A stretch of 64,000 nucleotides of DNA. It comes from Xylocopa sonorina. Lineage: Eukaryota > Arthropoda > Insecta > Hymenoptera > Apidae. This document shows, piece by piece, positions 10,986-21,883 of this stretch. The stretch is taken from assembly GCF_050948175.1 (NCBI RefSeq), contig NC_135207.1, positions 2,197,501 to 2,261,500 on the forward strand, in the 5' to 3' direction. A program made the position numbers and the translations under genes. The first letter of the stretch is position 1. Each line of letters starts with the position of its first letter. Below the pieces are notes generated by a model. It ran no database searches and was not told the DNA's origin. It saw only the letters and a program-made list of their open reading frames with translations.

Positions 10986-11889
10986 TAGTGGTTAAACGTT
11001 TTGGTATCCAGCGTGCAGTCCGCGATTCGCATCGAACTCAGAACCGGAACGAATGTCAGCCTCAAGGCCCTTCCTTCACCGCGAACAGAGACAGAGGGGG
11101 CAGCCTCTTTGTCCACCGTGGAACGCTAATAAAGTTAGTCGACGAACGTCAACGGGCTTACGTAATTGCGATGGTTGTGTGGCTCGTTTGAAGGTAAGAA
11201 GGTCGTTAATCACGAGACGAGCGACCCGTGCCGACCTTTCGCCGCTCTGAGTGCTTTAAGGACACGGATTCCAATTGTTTCTAAAACGGGGAGCGTTGTA
11301 CTTTCGAGAAGCATCCGTGGGGATGGAAAAGAGCTTCCGGTTAAATCGAGGCGACGCTGAAATTATTATGCCGCGGTTCGATTGTGTAGGACGTCTCGTT
11401 TAGTATTTCAACTGCATGTCATTCGTGCATGGCTGACACGTGTGTGCACGAGTGGCGACTTTGTTTAATAAAATACCCTTGGATTATTTTCTATGCACGT
11501 CAAAATCTCATTTTCTATTGTACTCGATGTATTATACTAAATTTAAGACTAAATTGTCTGGAATTATATTCGTTCAAGATGTAACTAACTTGGTAAATTT
11601 GCTATGTTTCTATTTATTTCTGCTATTCGTCAGTATAATAAAAATCGTACAATTTTGAATTTAGTTTACTGTTAATCGCATACATTTGTACGATGAAATT
11701 AGAAAGTAAAATAATTGTGTTCGTTGTTGATATTTAAAGAGTATTTCTACTAAATAACATTTGAACGCCATAGTCAAGCCTTTGAATGGCTAAAATGTAA
11801 ACAAAAAGTAGAATAAGAATGGAAAAGCTTTCATTTCAAACCTCATCATTTTTCTCTGATACTACACTCTGTTTTATTTTTTTTTCTTT
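10986..11889. other. unique stretch without a recognisable gene
   Basis: 10,990-11,440 is relatively CpG-rich and non-repetitive, with several overlapping short open frames in all directions and no domain. 11,440-11,890 is AT-rich with poly-T tracts. A host exon in the CpG-rich part cannot be excluded. Confidence 0.4.
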
Positions 11890-12155
11890 TTTTTTTTACA
11901 TGTATGCAAAGGAGATAAATATTCAGAAAACTAACTAAGAAGTATTACTTTATCTTCTTACACATTAAAACCCCATATACGTTCTGATAAGGTTAAGAGT
12001 TTGAAAATATTATATGTTATTTATTTTTCTTCTTTTTTTTATGTATGCAAAGGAGATAAATATTCAGAAAACTAACTATAAACAATTACTTTATCTTCTT
12101 ACACATTAAAACCCTATATATGTTCTAATAAAGTTAAGAGTTTGAAAATATTTCA
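11890..12155 (+). repeat. two-copy tandem duplication, 141-bp period
   Basis: TATGCAAAGGAGATAAATAT occurs at about 11,903 and 12,044. Each is followed by TTACTTTATCTTCTTACACA and a GTTAAGAGTTTGAAAATAT end. From 12,155 to 12,430 the DNA is unique. Confidence 0.85.
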
Positions 12156-12429
12156 CCTATGCAAAATCCAGAATGCAATAGTTTACTTAAAAATATCAGT
12201 TTGTGGCAAATATAGAAAAGAATCGAGACAAAGTCTGAATCCAGCCAGGCTAACAATTCAGGATTAACGAAGTGGAACCAAAATGGAGCTCGTCGATAAT
12301 ATTGACAAGTACGACCTACGCGCGTGCCTTGAAACTGGAGGATCGATATGCGTGTGTCGGTTGCTGTATCATTTATTTATCCAACGAGAACTCGTTTTAA
12401 GAGGAATGTATCTTTCTTCCATTACATTT

Positions 12430-13890
12430 TGGCAATTCCCTGTTCAGAATTCATTTTCTGGCTCAGAAACCACATTCTTATTCAAAAATTCTTCATCTAC
12501 CAATTTTTCTTTCCTTTACAATGAAAAACTACTTCTCATTAATTTACAAAAATTGTATTTTCTGGCTTTATCATTTTCTGACTCAGAAAATACATTTTTA
12601 TTTAAAAATTCTTCATCTACCAATTTTTCTTTCCTACACAATGAAAAACTACCTCTCACTAATTTACAAAAATTGTATTTTCTGGCTCAGAAAATACATT
12701 CTTATTCAAAAATTCTTCATCTACCAATTTTGCTTTCCTCCACAATGAAAAACTACTTCTCATTAATTTACAAAAATTGTATTTTCTGGCTCAGAAAATA
12801 CATTCTTATTCAAAAATTCTTCATCTACCAATTTTTCTTTCCTCCACAATGAAAAACTACTTCTCACTAGTTTACAAATATTGTATTTTCTGGCTTTATC
12901 ATTTTCTGGCTCAGAAAATACATTCTTATTTAAAAATTCTTCATCTATCAATTTTTCTTTTCACCACAATGAAAAACTACCTCTCACTAATTTACAAAAA
13001 TTGTAATTTCTGGCTCAGAAAATACATTCTTATTCAAAAATTCTTCATCTACCAATTTTTCTTTCCTCCACAATGAAAAACTACTTCTCACTGATTTACA
13101 AAAATTGTATTTTCTGGCTCAGAAAATACATTCTTATTCAAAAATTCTTCATCTACCAATTTTTTTTTCCTCCACAATGAAAAACTACTTCTCATTAATT
13201 TACAAAAATTGTATTTTCTGGCTTTATCATTTCCTGGCTCAGAAAATACATTGTTATTTAAACATTCTTCATCTACCAATTTTTCTTTCGTCCACAATGA
13301 AAAACTACTTCTCACTAGTTTACAAAAATTGTATTTTCTGACTTTATCATTTTCTGACTCAGAAAATACATTCTTATTCAAAAATTCTCCATCTACCAAT
13401 TTTACTTTCCTCCACAATGAAAAACTACTTCTCACTAGTTTACAAAAATTGTATTTTCTGGCTTTATCATTTTCTTGCTCAGAAAATACATTCTTATTTA
13501 AAAATTCTTCATCTACCAATTTTTCTTTCCTCCACAATGAAAAACTACTTCTCACTAATTTACAAAAATTGTATTTTCTGGCTCAGAAAATACATTCTTA
13601 TTCAAAAATTCTCTATCTACCAATTTTTCTTTTCTCCACAATGAAAAACTACTTCTTACTAATTTACAAAAATTGTATTTTCTGGCTCAGAAAATACATT
13701 CTTATTCAAAAATTCTTCATCTACCAATTTTTCTTTCCTCCACAATGAAAAACTACTTCTCACTAGTTTACAAAAATTGTATTTTCTGGCTCAGAAAATA
13801 CATTGTTATTTAAACATTCTTCATCTATCAATTTTTCTTTTCAGCACAATGAAAAACTACCTCTCACTAATTTACAAAAACCTTGCAACC
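12430..13890 (+). repeat. tandem array of 104- and 120-bp monomers, about 13 copies
   Basis: The word TTCTTCATCTACCAATTTTT recurs with intervals of 104 or 120 bp. The 16-bp difference is the optional CTTTATCATTTTCTGG. Because 120 is divisible by three and 104 is not, runs of long monomers keep one frame open while short ones shift it. This explains the many overlapping open frames on both strands, such as the 189-codon frame that starts in unique DNA at 12,283. That frame begins MELVDNIDKYDLRACLETGG and could include a short native segment, but most of it is repeat. Confidence 0.95.
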
Positions 13891-14418
13891 CAATACAAAA
13901 CGCTTGAAATTTGCTTGGCAGTGAATGAGAAAAATGTGAAACGAGAAAATCACTTTAAAACGACGCATCGAACGACGTACACGATTTACTGCGTCAGAAA
14001 AGAAAATGAACGCTGAACGGTGGTTGGTCGAGCGAACGAAGCGCCATCTGAGTATTCTAAACACGAGAATGATCTGGATTAGAGGTTCGATTGATGGATA
14101 GAGACTGTTACCCCTGAGCACATCGTTACAGCGATGTCGATGCACCACGAGGAATAGCAATGGACGCGTGCATCCAGTATGCCCGACTCGTGGCATCACG
14201 TACGGGAATTTTCTGCACGTGTCGCACAGTGCAAAACGTGATCCTGTCCACGGCACGCCCCGCTGCTCGAGCACGTGCTCGGATCCCTCGTTTACGTCGC
14301 ATCTTTCGTTCATCGATTGTTTACATTGTACCTTCTCACGGTTATTCGATTCAATCGTACGTTTCTGGAGCTACGGATAGGCAGAGATAAACTCTATTGT
14401 ATTTCTAGTGAATCTAAT
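13891..14418. other. unique, moderately CpG-rich stretch
   Basis: Non-repetitive sequence between two arrays. Several short frames overlap on both strands, and none has a recognisable motif. It may hold an exon or regulatory DNA, but nothing is demonstrable. Confidence 0.4.
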
Positions 14419-15268
14419 AATTTCAGTAACAATTGTAGAATATCTATTTTAAATCGCGAGCCATTTTAAATCAGGCACACGTGTTTGACACGTGGGTTCT
14501 TCGCATAAATTTAAATTAAAAAATGTAATTTTTGAACAGTTAAACTCTATTATAACTGTTGACACGCGGGTTCTTAACAATTGTAAAACATCTATTTTAA
14601 ATCGCGAGCCATTTTAAATCAAGCACACGTGTTTGACACGTGGGTTCTTCGCATAAATTTAAATTAAAAAATGTAATTTTTGAACAGTTAAACTCTATTA
14701 TAACTGTTGACACGCGGGTTCTTAACAATTGTAAAACATCTATTTTAAATCGCGAGCCATTTCAAATCACGCACACGTGTTTGACACGTGGGTTCTTCGC
14801 ATAAATTTAAATTAAAAAATGTAATTTTTGAACAGTTAAACTCTATTATAACTGTTGACACGCGGGTTCTTAACAATTGTAAAACATCTATTTTAAATCG
14901 CGAGCCATTTCAAATCACGCACACGTGTTTGACACGTGGGTTCTTCGCATAAATTTAAATTAAAAAATGTAATTTTTGAACAGTTAAACTCTATTATAAC
15001 TGTTGACACGCGGGTTCTTAACAATTGTAAAACATCTATTTTAAATCGCGAGCATTTTAAATCAGGCACACGTGTTTGACACGTGGGTTTTTCGCATAAA
15101 TTTAAATAAGAAAATTTAATTTTTGAACAGTTAAATTTTATTGTAACTGTTGACACGCGGGTTCTTCGCATAATTTTATACAAAAAAATGATCAGAACTG
15201 TGTATTAAACGCCTGTGCGTGATTTAAAATGGATCGCAAACAGATGTTTTATAACTGTTACTGAAATT
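14419..15268. mobile_element. 148-bp satellite bounded by 60-70-bp inverted repeats
   Basis: CACACGTGTTTGACACGTGG recurs at 14,476, 14,624, 14,772, 14,920 and 15,067, a 148-bp period. The left edge (14,419-14,486) starts AATTTCAGTAACAATTGTAG. The right edge (15,207-15,268) is its diverged reverse complement. Each monomer contains part of the same terminal sequence. This suggests a foldback or MITE-like element whose interior was amplified in tandem. Confidence 0.75.
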
Positions 15269-15339
15269 TGGAAATTTTCTATTCCCAAATCTTCTATAAT
15301 TATTAAAACGACCAGCCGTTCGCAGCTATTCAATTATCA

Positions 15340-15700
15340 TTAATAATATCATAATTTTAAATAAAAAAATGTAATTTTTGAACAGTTAAACTCTATTATA
15401 ACTGTTCACACGCGGGTTCTTCGCATAATTTTATTTTTAAAAATGTACTTTTTGAGCAGTTAAATTTTATTATAACTGTTGACACGCGGGTTCTTCGCAT
15501 AATTTTATTTAAAAAAATGTACTTTTTGAATAGTTAAATTCTATTATAATTATTGAAAAAGTACATTTTTTTATTTAATATTATAAGAAGAACTGTATAT
15601 TAAACGCGTGTGCGTAATTTAAAATGGATCATAAATAGATTTTTTATAATCGTTACTAAAATTTGAAAATTTTCTAATCTCAAATCTTCTATGATTATTA
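15340..15700 (+). repeat. degenerate copies of the same family
   Basis: AATGTAATTTTTGAACAGTT and ACACGCGGGTTCTTCGCATA recur in two to three diverged pieces, followed by a right-end-like segment near 15,600-15,660. From 15,700 to 16,085 the DNA is AT-rich and shows nothing recognisable. Confidence 0.75.
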
Positions 15701-16085
15701 AAATTTTTATTCAATTCCGAAATTATTTCTAATCTTAAGTTTCGTCTGTTCCAAAACATTTCTTAAATTTTGTCAATTTGAAATCCTACTTAGATTCGAA
15801 ATTCTGCGATTCTAAATTTTCCAGTTTGAAAACGTTCCTTAAATCCTTAATCTTCCTTAAATTCCCTTAACTACGATGAAACTTGTTCCAATTGCTAAAT
15901 ATTTGTTACCTGAATTTAAATCGTCTGCAACTCTAACCCTTTCCAGGAGTAGAAAATTTACTGTGATTCCAATTTTTCCGAGGACCAACAATGTCTTACA
16001 AATTAAAACATTTCCGGTTAGAAACTTTAGCCAAATGAATGTAGAGAATTTAAAGACAATTAAAAAATTTGCGCACGTGCGCAAG

Positions 16086-16393
16086 AAAGAGAGTGAGAGA
16101 GAGACAGGCAGGCAGACAGACAGACAGACAGAGGGAGAGAGAGAGACAGACAGAGAGACAGACAGACAGGCAGACAGACAGACAGAAAGATTGTGTGTGA
16201 AAGAGAAAGACAGAAAGAGTGTGTGCGAAAGAGAGAGACAGGAAGAGTGTGTGTGTATGTGTGAATGATAGAGAGAGTGAGAGAGTATGAGAGAGAGAGA
16301 GAGGGAGAGTATGTGAGAGAGAGAGTATGAGAGAGAGAGAGAGAGAGAAAGAATGAGAGAGAGAGTATGAGAGAGAGAGAACGAGAGAGAGAG

Positions 16394-16430
<37 letters not shown>

Positions 16431-16597
16431 GAGAGAACGAGAGAGAGAGTATGAGAGAGAGAGAACGAGAGAGAGAGTATGAGAGAGAGAGAGAGTATGA
16501 GAGAGAGAGAGAGAGAACGAGAGAGAACGAGAGAGTATGAGAGAGAGAGAGAGAGAGAGAGAACGAGAGAGAGAGAGAGAGAGAGATAGAGAGAGAG

Positions 16598-16675
<78 letters not shown>
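16086..16675 (+). repeat. 590-bp GA/GACA microsatellite
   Basis: Begins with (GACA)n interrupted by GAGA, passes through GTGTGT-containing patches and TATGAGAGAG/AACGAGAGAG variants, and ends in a pure (GA)n run of about 60 bp. The reverse-strand Ser-Leu frame of 301 codons is simply CT repeats and is not a gene. Confidence 0.98.
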
Positions 16676-16677
<2 letters not shown>

Positions 16678-17300
16678 ACATAGGCTTGTGCAAAGTATTG
16701 AGGGGAGAGTGATGTTGCGTCAACAATAAGACAATGCAGAAGCCGCGGACTTTCACGGTGAAACTCAGTTGGCGACACAGGGACGAAACACGTTCTACAT
16801 AACGCGGATACGTGCTCGAAACGCTTATTAAAAGAACCGATCGTCCGTCTCGATTGCGTATATTGATGCGTCCACGTAATAGATACATCTAATCGGTCAG
16901 TAGCCACGTCGCGGAGTCTGTGAACGTGACTGCAATTAATGATAACTTCCTGCACGACGCCTTACTTGCTATGCCTTCCATTCTCGTGGTGTATCGATGA
17001 TTAAACTTGCGCAATCTAATTTTCTTTAAAGAAAAAGCTGGAATGTATCATATTATCGCTTCGTCTTACTGCTGAATATATTTCAAATGAAAGAAGTGAA
17101 ACAATCATATTGTACCATCTTGATCAAAGATTTCATGTCTCAAGCATGGCCTCTAATTCCTTAAAAACAAAAAGAAAACCGAACCAAACAAATTTCTATA
17201 TCTTTAACGACAACAAAAAATTACTCAATTCCAATTTCTAATTCTATCCTATTGGAAGATGAAAATTACTCTAAACACATGTTACAATATGCAAATAAAA
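16676..17300. other. unique stretch, no gene seen
   Basis: 16,680-16,960 is somewhat CpG-rich, then AT-rich. No repeats, domains or RNA genes are recognisable. Confidence 0.4.
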
Positions 17301-17640
17301 TAATATTTACTAAATAGAAGCACATCAATGTCTACCTTCAAAGTAACATAAACTTATAAACAACTTTATTAGCTAAATTTAACATTAAAAACCATCCACA
17401 ATTTTCACATCTTCGCGAAATAGTTCCAATAGAGTGCCATTTTCGAACGCCATTTCTAACTAATATTTACTAAGTAGAAACACTTCAATGTCTACCTTCC
17501 CAGTGGCATAAACTTATAAACAACTTTGTCAGCTAAATTTAACATTAAAAACCATCCAAAAACGTTCAACTCATACAATTTTCACTTCCTCGCGAAATAG
17601 TTCCAATAGAGTGCCATTCTCGAACGCCATTTCTTTACTT
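17301..17640 (+). repeat. two-copy tandem duplication, 160-180 bp
   Basis: TAATATTTACTAA occurs at 17,301 and 17,461, each followed by TCAATGTCTACCTTC and, later, AATAGAGTGCCATT and CGAACGCCATTTCT. The second copy has about 20 extra bases. The end word GAACGCCATTT is also part of the next array, so the two are related. Confidence 0.85.
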
Positions 17641-17644
17641 CCAT

Positions 17645-18170
17645 TACGTCTATTACTTTGTCGTCGAAGCTTTCATCACAAAGGAATTCCAACAGATTTT
17701 TTGAACGCCATTTCCAACTTTTATTACTTTGTCGTCGAAGCTTTCATCACAAAAGAATTCCAACAGATTTTTTGAACGCCATTTCCAACTTTTATTACTT
17801 TGTCGTCGAAGCTTTCATCACAAAGGAATTCCAACAGATTTTTTGAACGCCATTTCCAACTTTTATTACTTTGTCGTCGAAGCTTTCATCACAAAGGAAT
17901 TCCAACAGATTTTTTGAACGCCATTTCCAACTTTTATTACTTTGTCGTCGAAGCTTTCATCACAAAGGAATTCCAACAGATTTTTTGAACGCCATTTCCA
18001 ACTTTTATTACTTTGTCGTCGAAGCTTTCATCACAAAAGAATTCCAACAGATTTTTTGAACGCCATTTCCAACTTTTATTACTTTGTCGTCGAAGCTTTC
18101 ATCACAAAGGAATTCCAACAGATTTTTTGAACGCCATTTCCAACTTTTATTACTTTGTCGTCGAAGCTTT
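17645..18170 (+). repeat. 71-bp tandem array, about 7 copies
   Basis: The unit contains TTATTACTTTGTCGTCGAAG, an adjacent HindIII-type AAGCTT, an EcoRI-type GAATTC and GAACGCCATTTCCAACTT. It repeats at an exact 71-bp step with only single-base differences. Because 71 is not a multiple of three, the same 62-codon frame restarts every 71 bp. These frames are repeat shadows. Confidence 0.98.
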
Positions 18171-18652
18171 CTAGTCGATCGATCGAGCAAACAAGTGCAC
18201 GATCGCGTACATAGATCGACGATCCACATGAATCATCGAGAACGGATTCGTTAGACACGTCGACTCGTGTGTGCACCAGCTCGAAATTATCTAAGGCCAC
18301 TTTCCTCGTCGCGTGTGCAATGTTGCATTCGAATCGACTGAACGAGCGCAGGAAATCGGCAGCGCGCTCTCAGATCGTTCGATTGGATAACTTCTGACGC
18401 GTTTTATGGCGGCGCGATTTCGAAACGCGGAATTATCATTCGAAACGGCTGAGATCTCGATTCGCAGGGAACGCCCGCGTGGTGATCTCATTGATGATTA
18501 ATCAAACAGCCGCGGTAAGATCAATCCCTCTCGACGTTTCGTTTCGCATGTTAATCGATTCTGCTCGCTGCTTCGCATTCATCGCGTGATCCGCGACGCG
18601 TTCATTTTTCTACACCATTTTTTTTCTAATTTAAAACACTCTCTGTGTATAC
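18171..18652. other. unique CpG-rich patch
   Basis: Rich in CGATCG-type words and non-repetitive, lying between the 71-bp array and the mariner remnant. Compatible with promoter or exon sequence but lacking any identifiable signal. Confidence 0.4.
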
Positions 18653-18653
18653 A

Positions 18654-19171
18654 TTAGGTTGGGGAATAAGTTCACAGCGTTTTTATATTTCTTCTATTTT
18701 ACAACGATTTGTTTGCTGTTTGGCAAAGGTAAGTATTCATTCGATAGAACGCTTTCTGCTCTACAAAACTGTGTTAATTGTATTTTTCAGTTATTTGATT
18801 TTTTATTAGTTTTGAGGCTTAGAAATGGAATAGCCAGGAGGCAAAAATCAACGTTTTCGACGCCTGCTCTTCTTTGCTTTTCATCGATAGAAGATACAGA
18901 CGAGTCTACAGCACGGAAATGGTTTGCAAAGTTCAAAAATGGCGACGACAGCACCGGAAGGCCTTCTGAATTCGACGAACAACGTCTCAAATCACTTTTG
19001 AAGGAGAACGAAAGCCAAACCAATCGTGAATTGGCGGAAAAAATGAACTACGATCATAAAACGATTCTCAATCACCTTCATTCAATGGGATTTACCGAAA
19101 AATTTGGAGCCTGGGTGTTGTTTACATAAAAGTCTTTGGTAAAAACGCTACGAACTTATTCCCAAACCTAA
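18654..19171 (+). mobile_element. internally deleted mariner element, 518 bp
   Basis: The left end reads TTAGGTTGGGGAATAAGTTC and the right end reads its near-exact reverse complement (GAACTTATTCCCAAACCTAA). Both are followed inward by an AACGC/GCGTT-type continuation. This is the terminal repeat pattern of mariner elements. Flanking dinucleotides are CA and TA, so the expected TA duplication is slightly decayed. The interior holds only the DNA-binding part of a transposase. Confidence 0.85.
18902..19129 (+). pseudogene. mariner transposase fragment (DNA-binding domain only)
   Basis: The readable part starts ESTARKWFAKFKNGD and continues through GRPSEFDEQRLKSLLKE, NRELAEKMNYDHKTILNHLH and SMGFTEKFGAWV. 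These are the paired helix-turn-helix segments and linker of a mariner transposase (full length about 340-350 residues). Several residues between NGD and GRP are missing relative to the family, and the whole DD34D catalytic domain is deleted. A stop follows at about 19,127. The open frame extends upstream to 18,659, but that part is not transposase-like. The product cannot catalyse transposition. The element would depend on a helper. Confidence 0.8.
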
Positions 19172-19409
19172 TAGATACGGTTTAGTGGAATGAGTTATGG
19201 TGTCGAAAAGTAGATTATAATTATAGTTTAAGTTTTTTTTCTAACGAGTAGCAATATGAGTGGGTGAAGATGCGATTGAAAGAAATTGCAAAAGATTTAT
19301 CTTTAATTGAGACACGTTTCTTTAAGAGTCACTTTTTTCCCTAATGAAGCTAAGTGGTAAAGTATACAGGAAGGACAGTGTGAAACGTTTCATTTTTTTC
19401 TTTTTGTTG
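19172..19409. other. unique AT-rich stretch
   Basis: No recognisable feature between the mariner remnant and the next array. Confidence 0.4.
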
Positions 19410-20245
19410 CCAGTGAAATGGAAAATTTATAATCCTAATTTTCTTATGATTTGAACAGGCAAAATTTAAGATAATTCTCTTTTTTAGTATTAATATTGCT
19501 AAATAGAGGAATATAGAACAAAACCTATTGTTTTTTAAATTAAATGATATCAGTGAAATGGAAAATTTATAATCCTAATTTACTTATGACTTGAGCAGGC
19601 AAAATTTAAGATAATTCTCTTTTTTAGTATTAATATTGCTAAATAGAGGAATATAGAACAAAACGTATTATTTTTCAAATTAAATGATGTCAGTGAAATG
19701 GAAAACTTATAATCCTAATTTGCTTATGACTTGAGCAGGCAAAATTTAAGATAATTCTCTTTTTTACTTTCAATATTGCTAAATAGAGGAATATAGAAGA
19801 AAACGTATTGTTTTTTTAATTAAATGATATCAGTGAAATGGAAAATTTATAATGCTAATTTACTTATGATTTGAACAGGCAAAATTCAAGATAATTCTCT
19901 TTTTCAGTTTTAATATTGCTAAGTAGAGGAATATAGAACAAAACGTATAATTTTTCAAATTAAATGATGTCAGTGAAATGGAAAACTTGTAATCCTAATT
20001 TGTTTATGACTTGAGCAGGCAAAATTTAAGATAATTCTCTTTTTTAGTTTTAATATTGCTAAGTAGAGGAATATAGAACAAAACGTATTATTTTTCAAAT
20101 TAAATGATGTCAGTGAAATGGAAAACTTGTAATCCTAATTTGTTTATGACTTGAGCAGGCAAAATTTAACATAATTCTCTTTTTCAGTTTTAATATTGCT
20201 AAATAGAGGAATATAAAGCAAAATGTATTGTTCCTTAAATTAAAT
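19410..20245 (+). repeat. 140-bp tandem array, 6 copies
   Basis: CAGTGAAATGGAAAA starts units near 19,411, 19,551, 19,691, 19,831, 19,971 and 20,111, a 140-bp step. Each unit contains GAGCAGGCAAAATTTAA (or GAACAGG) and AATATTGCTAA-TAGAGGAAT words. Neighbouring copies differ by a few substitutions. Confidence 0.97.
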
Positions 20246-20566
20246 GATGCATGGTGATTAATCATTCAAGGTACAACAATTTTGGAAATAAAGTATTTTA
20301 GAGGGAGAGGGAGAACTCAACCCTCATTTTGCTTCAACTGTGTAAAATATTATAAAATACTTTAAACAAAGTGTTGTGTAACATTTAATAGCATCTGACC
20401 AAATAAAAAGAAAAAAATAACCTGTTTTATTAAAAAAAAGAGGGGTGGTAATCTCTCCTCCAGCTAAAAAACTCTCTCCCTAAATTTTCGTGCTCCAAAT
20501 AATTAACCCCCTGACACTGTTTAACAGAAACAAAAATTCACTTTAATATTTATAGTAATTTTACAG

Positions 20567-20941
20567 AAAATAGCTTGTCATGTGTCAGCCTGTATGAAAG
20601 CTGTTTCGATGATGACAGTTTTAACAAAACCATCAAACCTACTTCAAAAATTGATCCTCACCAAGTGGAACTAACTGGTTTTTACACTGATGTTCTTGAA
20701 CATTGTTGTTACAATGCATCTATCTGTCCATTCAAATCATGTTTATATTTTTACAACAGTTTATGGACCATATGCAACAATACACGTGTATTATTACAAT
20801 TAACAGCAAACACTTTTGTAAAAGGTACTTTTATCACCCTACGGTGAAATTAGTGTTAAATTTTATGACCCACATGCGCAATCATCCTTTCAGCAGAATG
20901 ATAGCCTAATCTCTATGTACAAACTGTCGCTGTTGGAATGA
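20567..20941 (+). pseudogene. coding-like fragment with a frameshift, family unknown
   Basis: An acceptor-like TTTTACAG ends at 20,566. From there one frame is open for about 93 codons to a stop at 20,845-20,847. It has no repeat content and a protein-like composition, including HQVELTGFYTDVLEHCC and a Cys-rich SICPFKSCLYFYN stretch. From 20,834 the next frame (+1) is open to a stop at 20,939-20,941 and also looks protein-like, with YGEISVKFYDPHAQ. The two frames adjoin as though one small indel broke a single coding region. I recognise no family. It may be a decayed exon of a host gene or of a transposon. The flanks (20,246-20,566 and 20,942-21,042) are AT-rich and unremarkable. Confidence 0.35.
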
Positions 20942-21042
20942 ATTTTAACTGACGATTCTACGAGATAAAAAAAGAACAAAAACCAAGAATTACAAACATA
21001 ATGTTCAACACTGATTAGTCTAATGTAGTTTACATTCCATTA

Positions 21043-21447
21043 TAAATAGCATCATGTCATTTTAACTTAATCTAGAACTTCCAATTTCAATTTTAAAATA
21101 ACTATATATTAATTAGATAAATAATTCATAGATTTAATTATCACTAAAAACTGTAACTATATTTATTACCTCTAACTATATTTATTATACCTCTATCGAT
21201 AAACCAAAAATTAAATAATAATAATAATAATAATATATATTTAATAATAATTAATTAAATAATATAAAATTAATTTTATACATATAGTTTGCGTCTTTCA
21301 GTTTTTGGTTTATCGATAGAGGTATAAATATAGTTACAGTTTTTAGTGATAATTAAATGTACTAATTATTTATCTAATTAATATATAGTTATTTAAAAAT
21401 AAAAATTGATAGTTCTAGATTAAATTAAAATGATATGGTGTTATTTA
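21043..21447. repeat. 405-bp hairpin element with 160-bp inverted arms
   Basis: The left arm runs from TAAATAGCATCATGTC to TATCGATAAACCAAAAA (about 21,043-21,213). The right arm (about 21,299-21,447) is its reverse complement with scattered changes. The left arm carries a small internal duplication (ACCTCTAACTATATTTATTA). The loop contains an (AAT)n run. Both arms carry TATCGATA. This resembles a foldback/MITE insertion, but no target duplication is clear. Confidence 0.85.
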
Positions 21448-21624
21448 TTATTTCTTAAAAAATCTACACCCCAGTCCTGCCTCTTCTACAAAGCCATTAA
21501 CTGTTACCAAACGGACCTTCCAAAACCCATTACTCTATCTTTATAATTCCATAATGAAGCAATATATCCTCGTACACCAATAGCTGGGTCCGTGAGAATT
21601 TCGATTTCGAACCAACGTCACCAG
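21448..21624. other. unique stretch
   Basis: Short non-repetitive DNA between the hairpin element and the empty target site. No feature seen. Confidence 0.4.
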
Positions 21625-21667
21625 CCACTCGCAGCTATTCAATTAACATTAGCCATGTACGCGTACT
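21625..21667 (+). other. unoccupied (empty) TTAA target site
   Basis: Reads CCACTCGCAGCTATTCAA, then TTAA (21,643-21,646), then CATTAGCCATGTACGCGTAC. The same left flank precedes TTAA at 21,884 and the same right flank follows TTAA at 23,045, with a 1.16-kb element between. This is therefore the pre-insertion version of that locus, retained as a paralogous copy. Confidence 0.88.
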
Positions 21668-21860
21668 GGGCAGCAGTGGGTTCTTCGCATAATTTTAAAT
21701 AAAAAAATGTAATTTTTGAACAGTTAAACTCTATTACAACTGTTGACACGCGGGTTCTTCGCATAATTTTATACAAAAATTTATAAGAACTGTGTATTAA
21801 ACGCGTGTGCGTGATTTAAAATGGATTTCTATTCTCAAATCTTCTATAATTATTAAAACC
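21668..21860 (+). repeat. dispersed copy of the 14.4-kb repeat family
   Basis: Contains GTGGGTTCTTCGCATAA, AATGTAATTTTTGAACAGTT, ACACGCGGGTTCTTCGCATA and the right-end-like AAACGCGTGTGCGTGATTTA, in the same order as in 15,340-15,660. Confidence 0.8.
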
Positions 21861-21883
21861 ACCAGCCACTCGCAGCTATTCAA

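Noticed and set aside
16050..16955. Long reverse-strand open frame made of Ser-Leu repeats
   Set aside because: It is the translation of a (CT)n microsatellite and has no unique coding content beyond its ends.
17658..18300. Series of 62- and 73-codon frames
   Set aside because: The same frame restarts every 71 bp in the tandem array, so these are repeat shadows.
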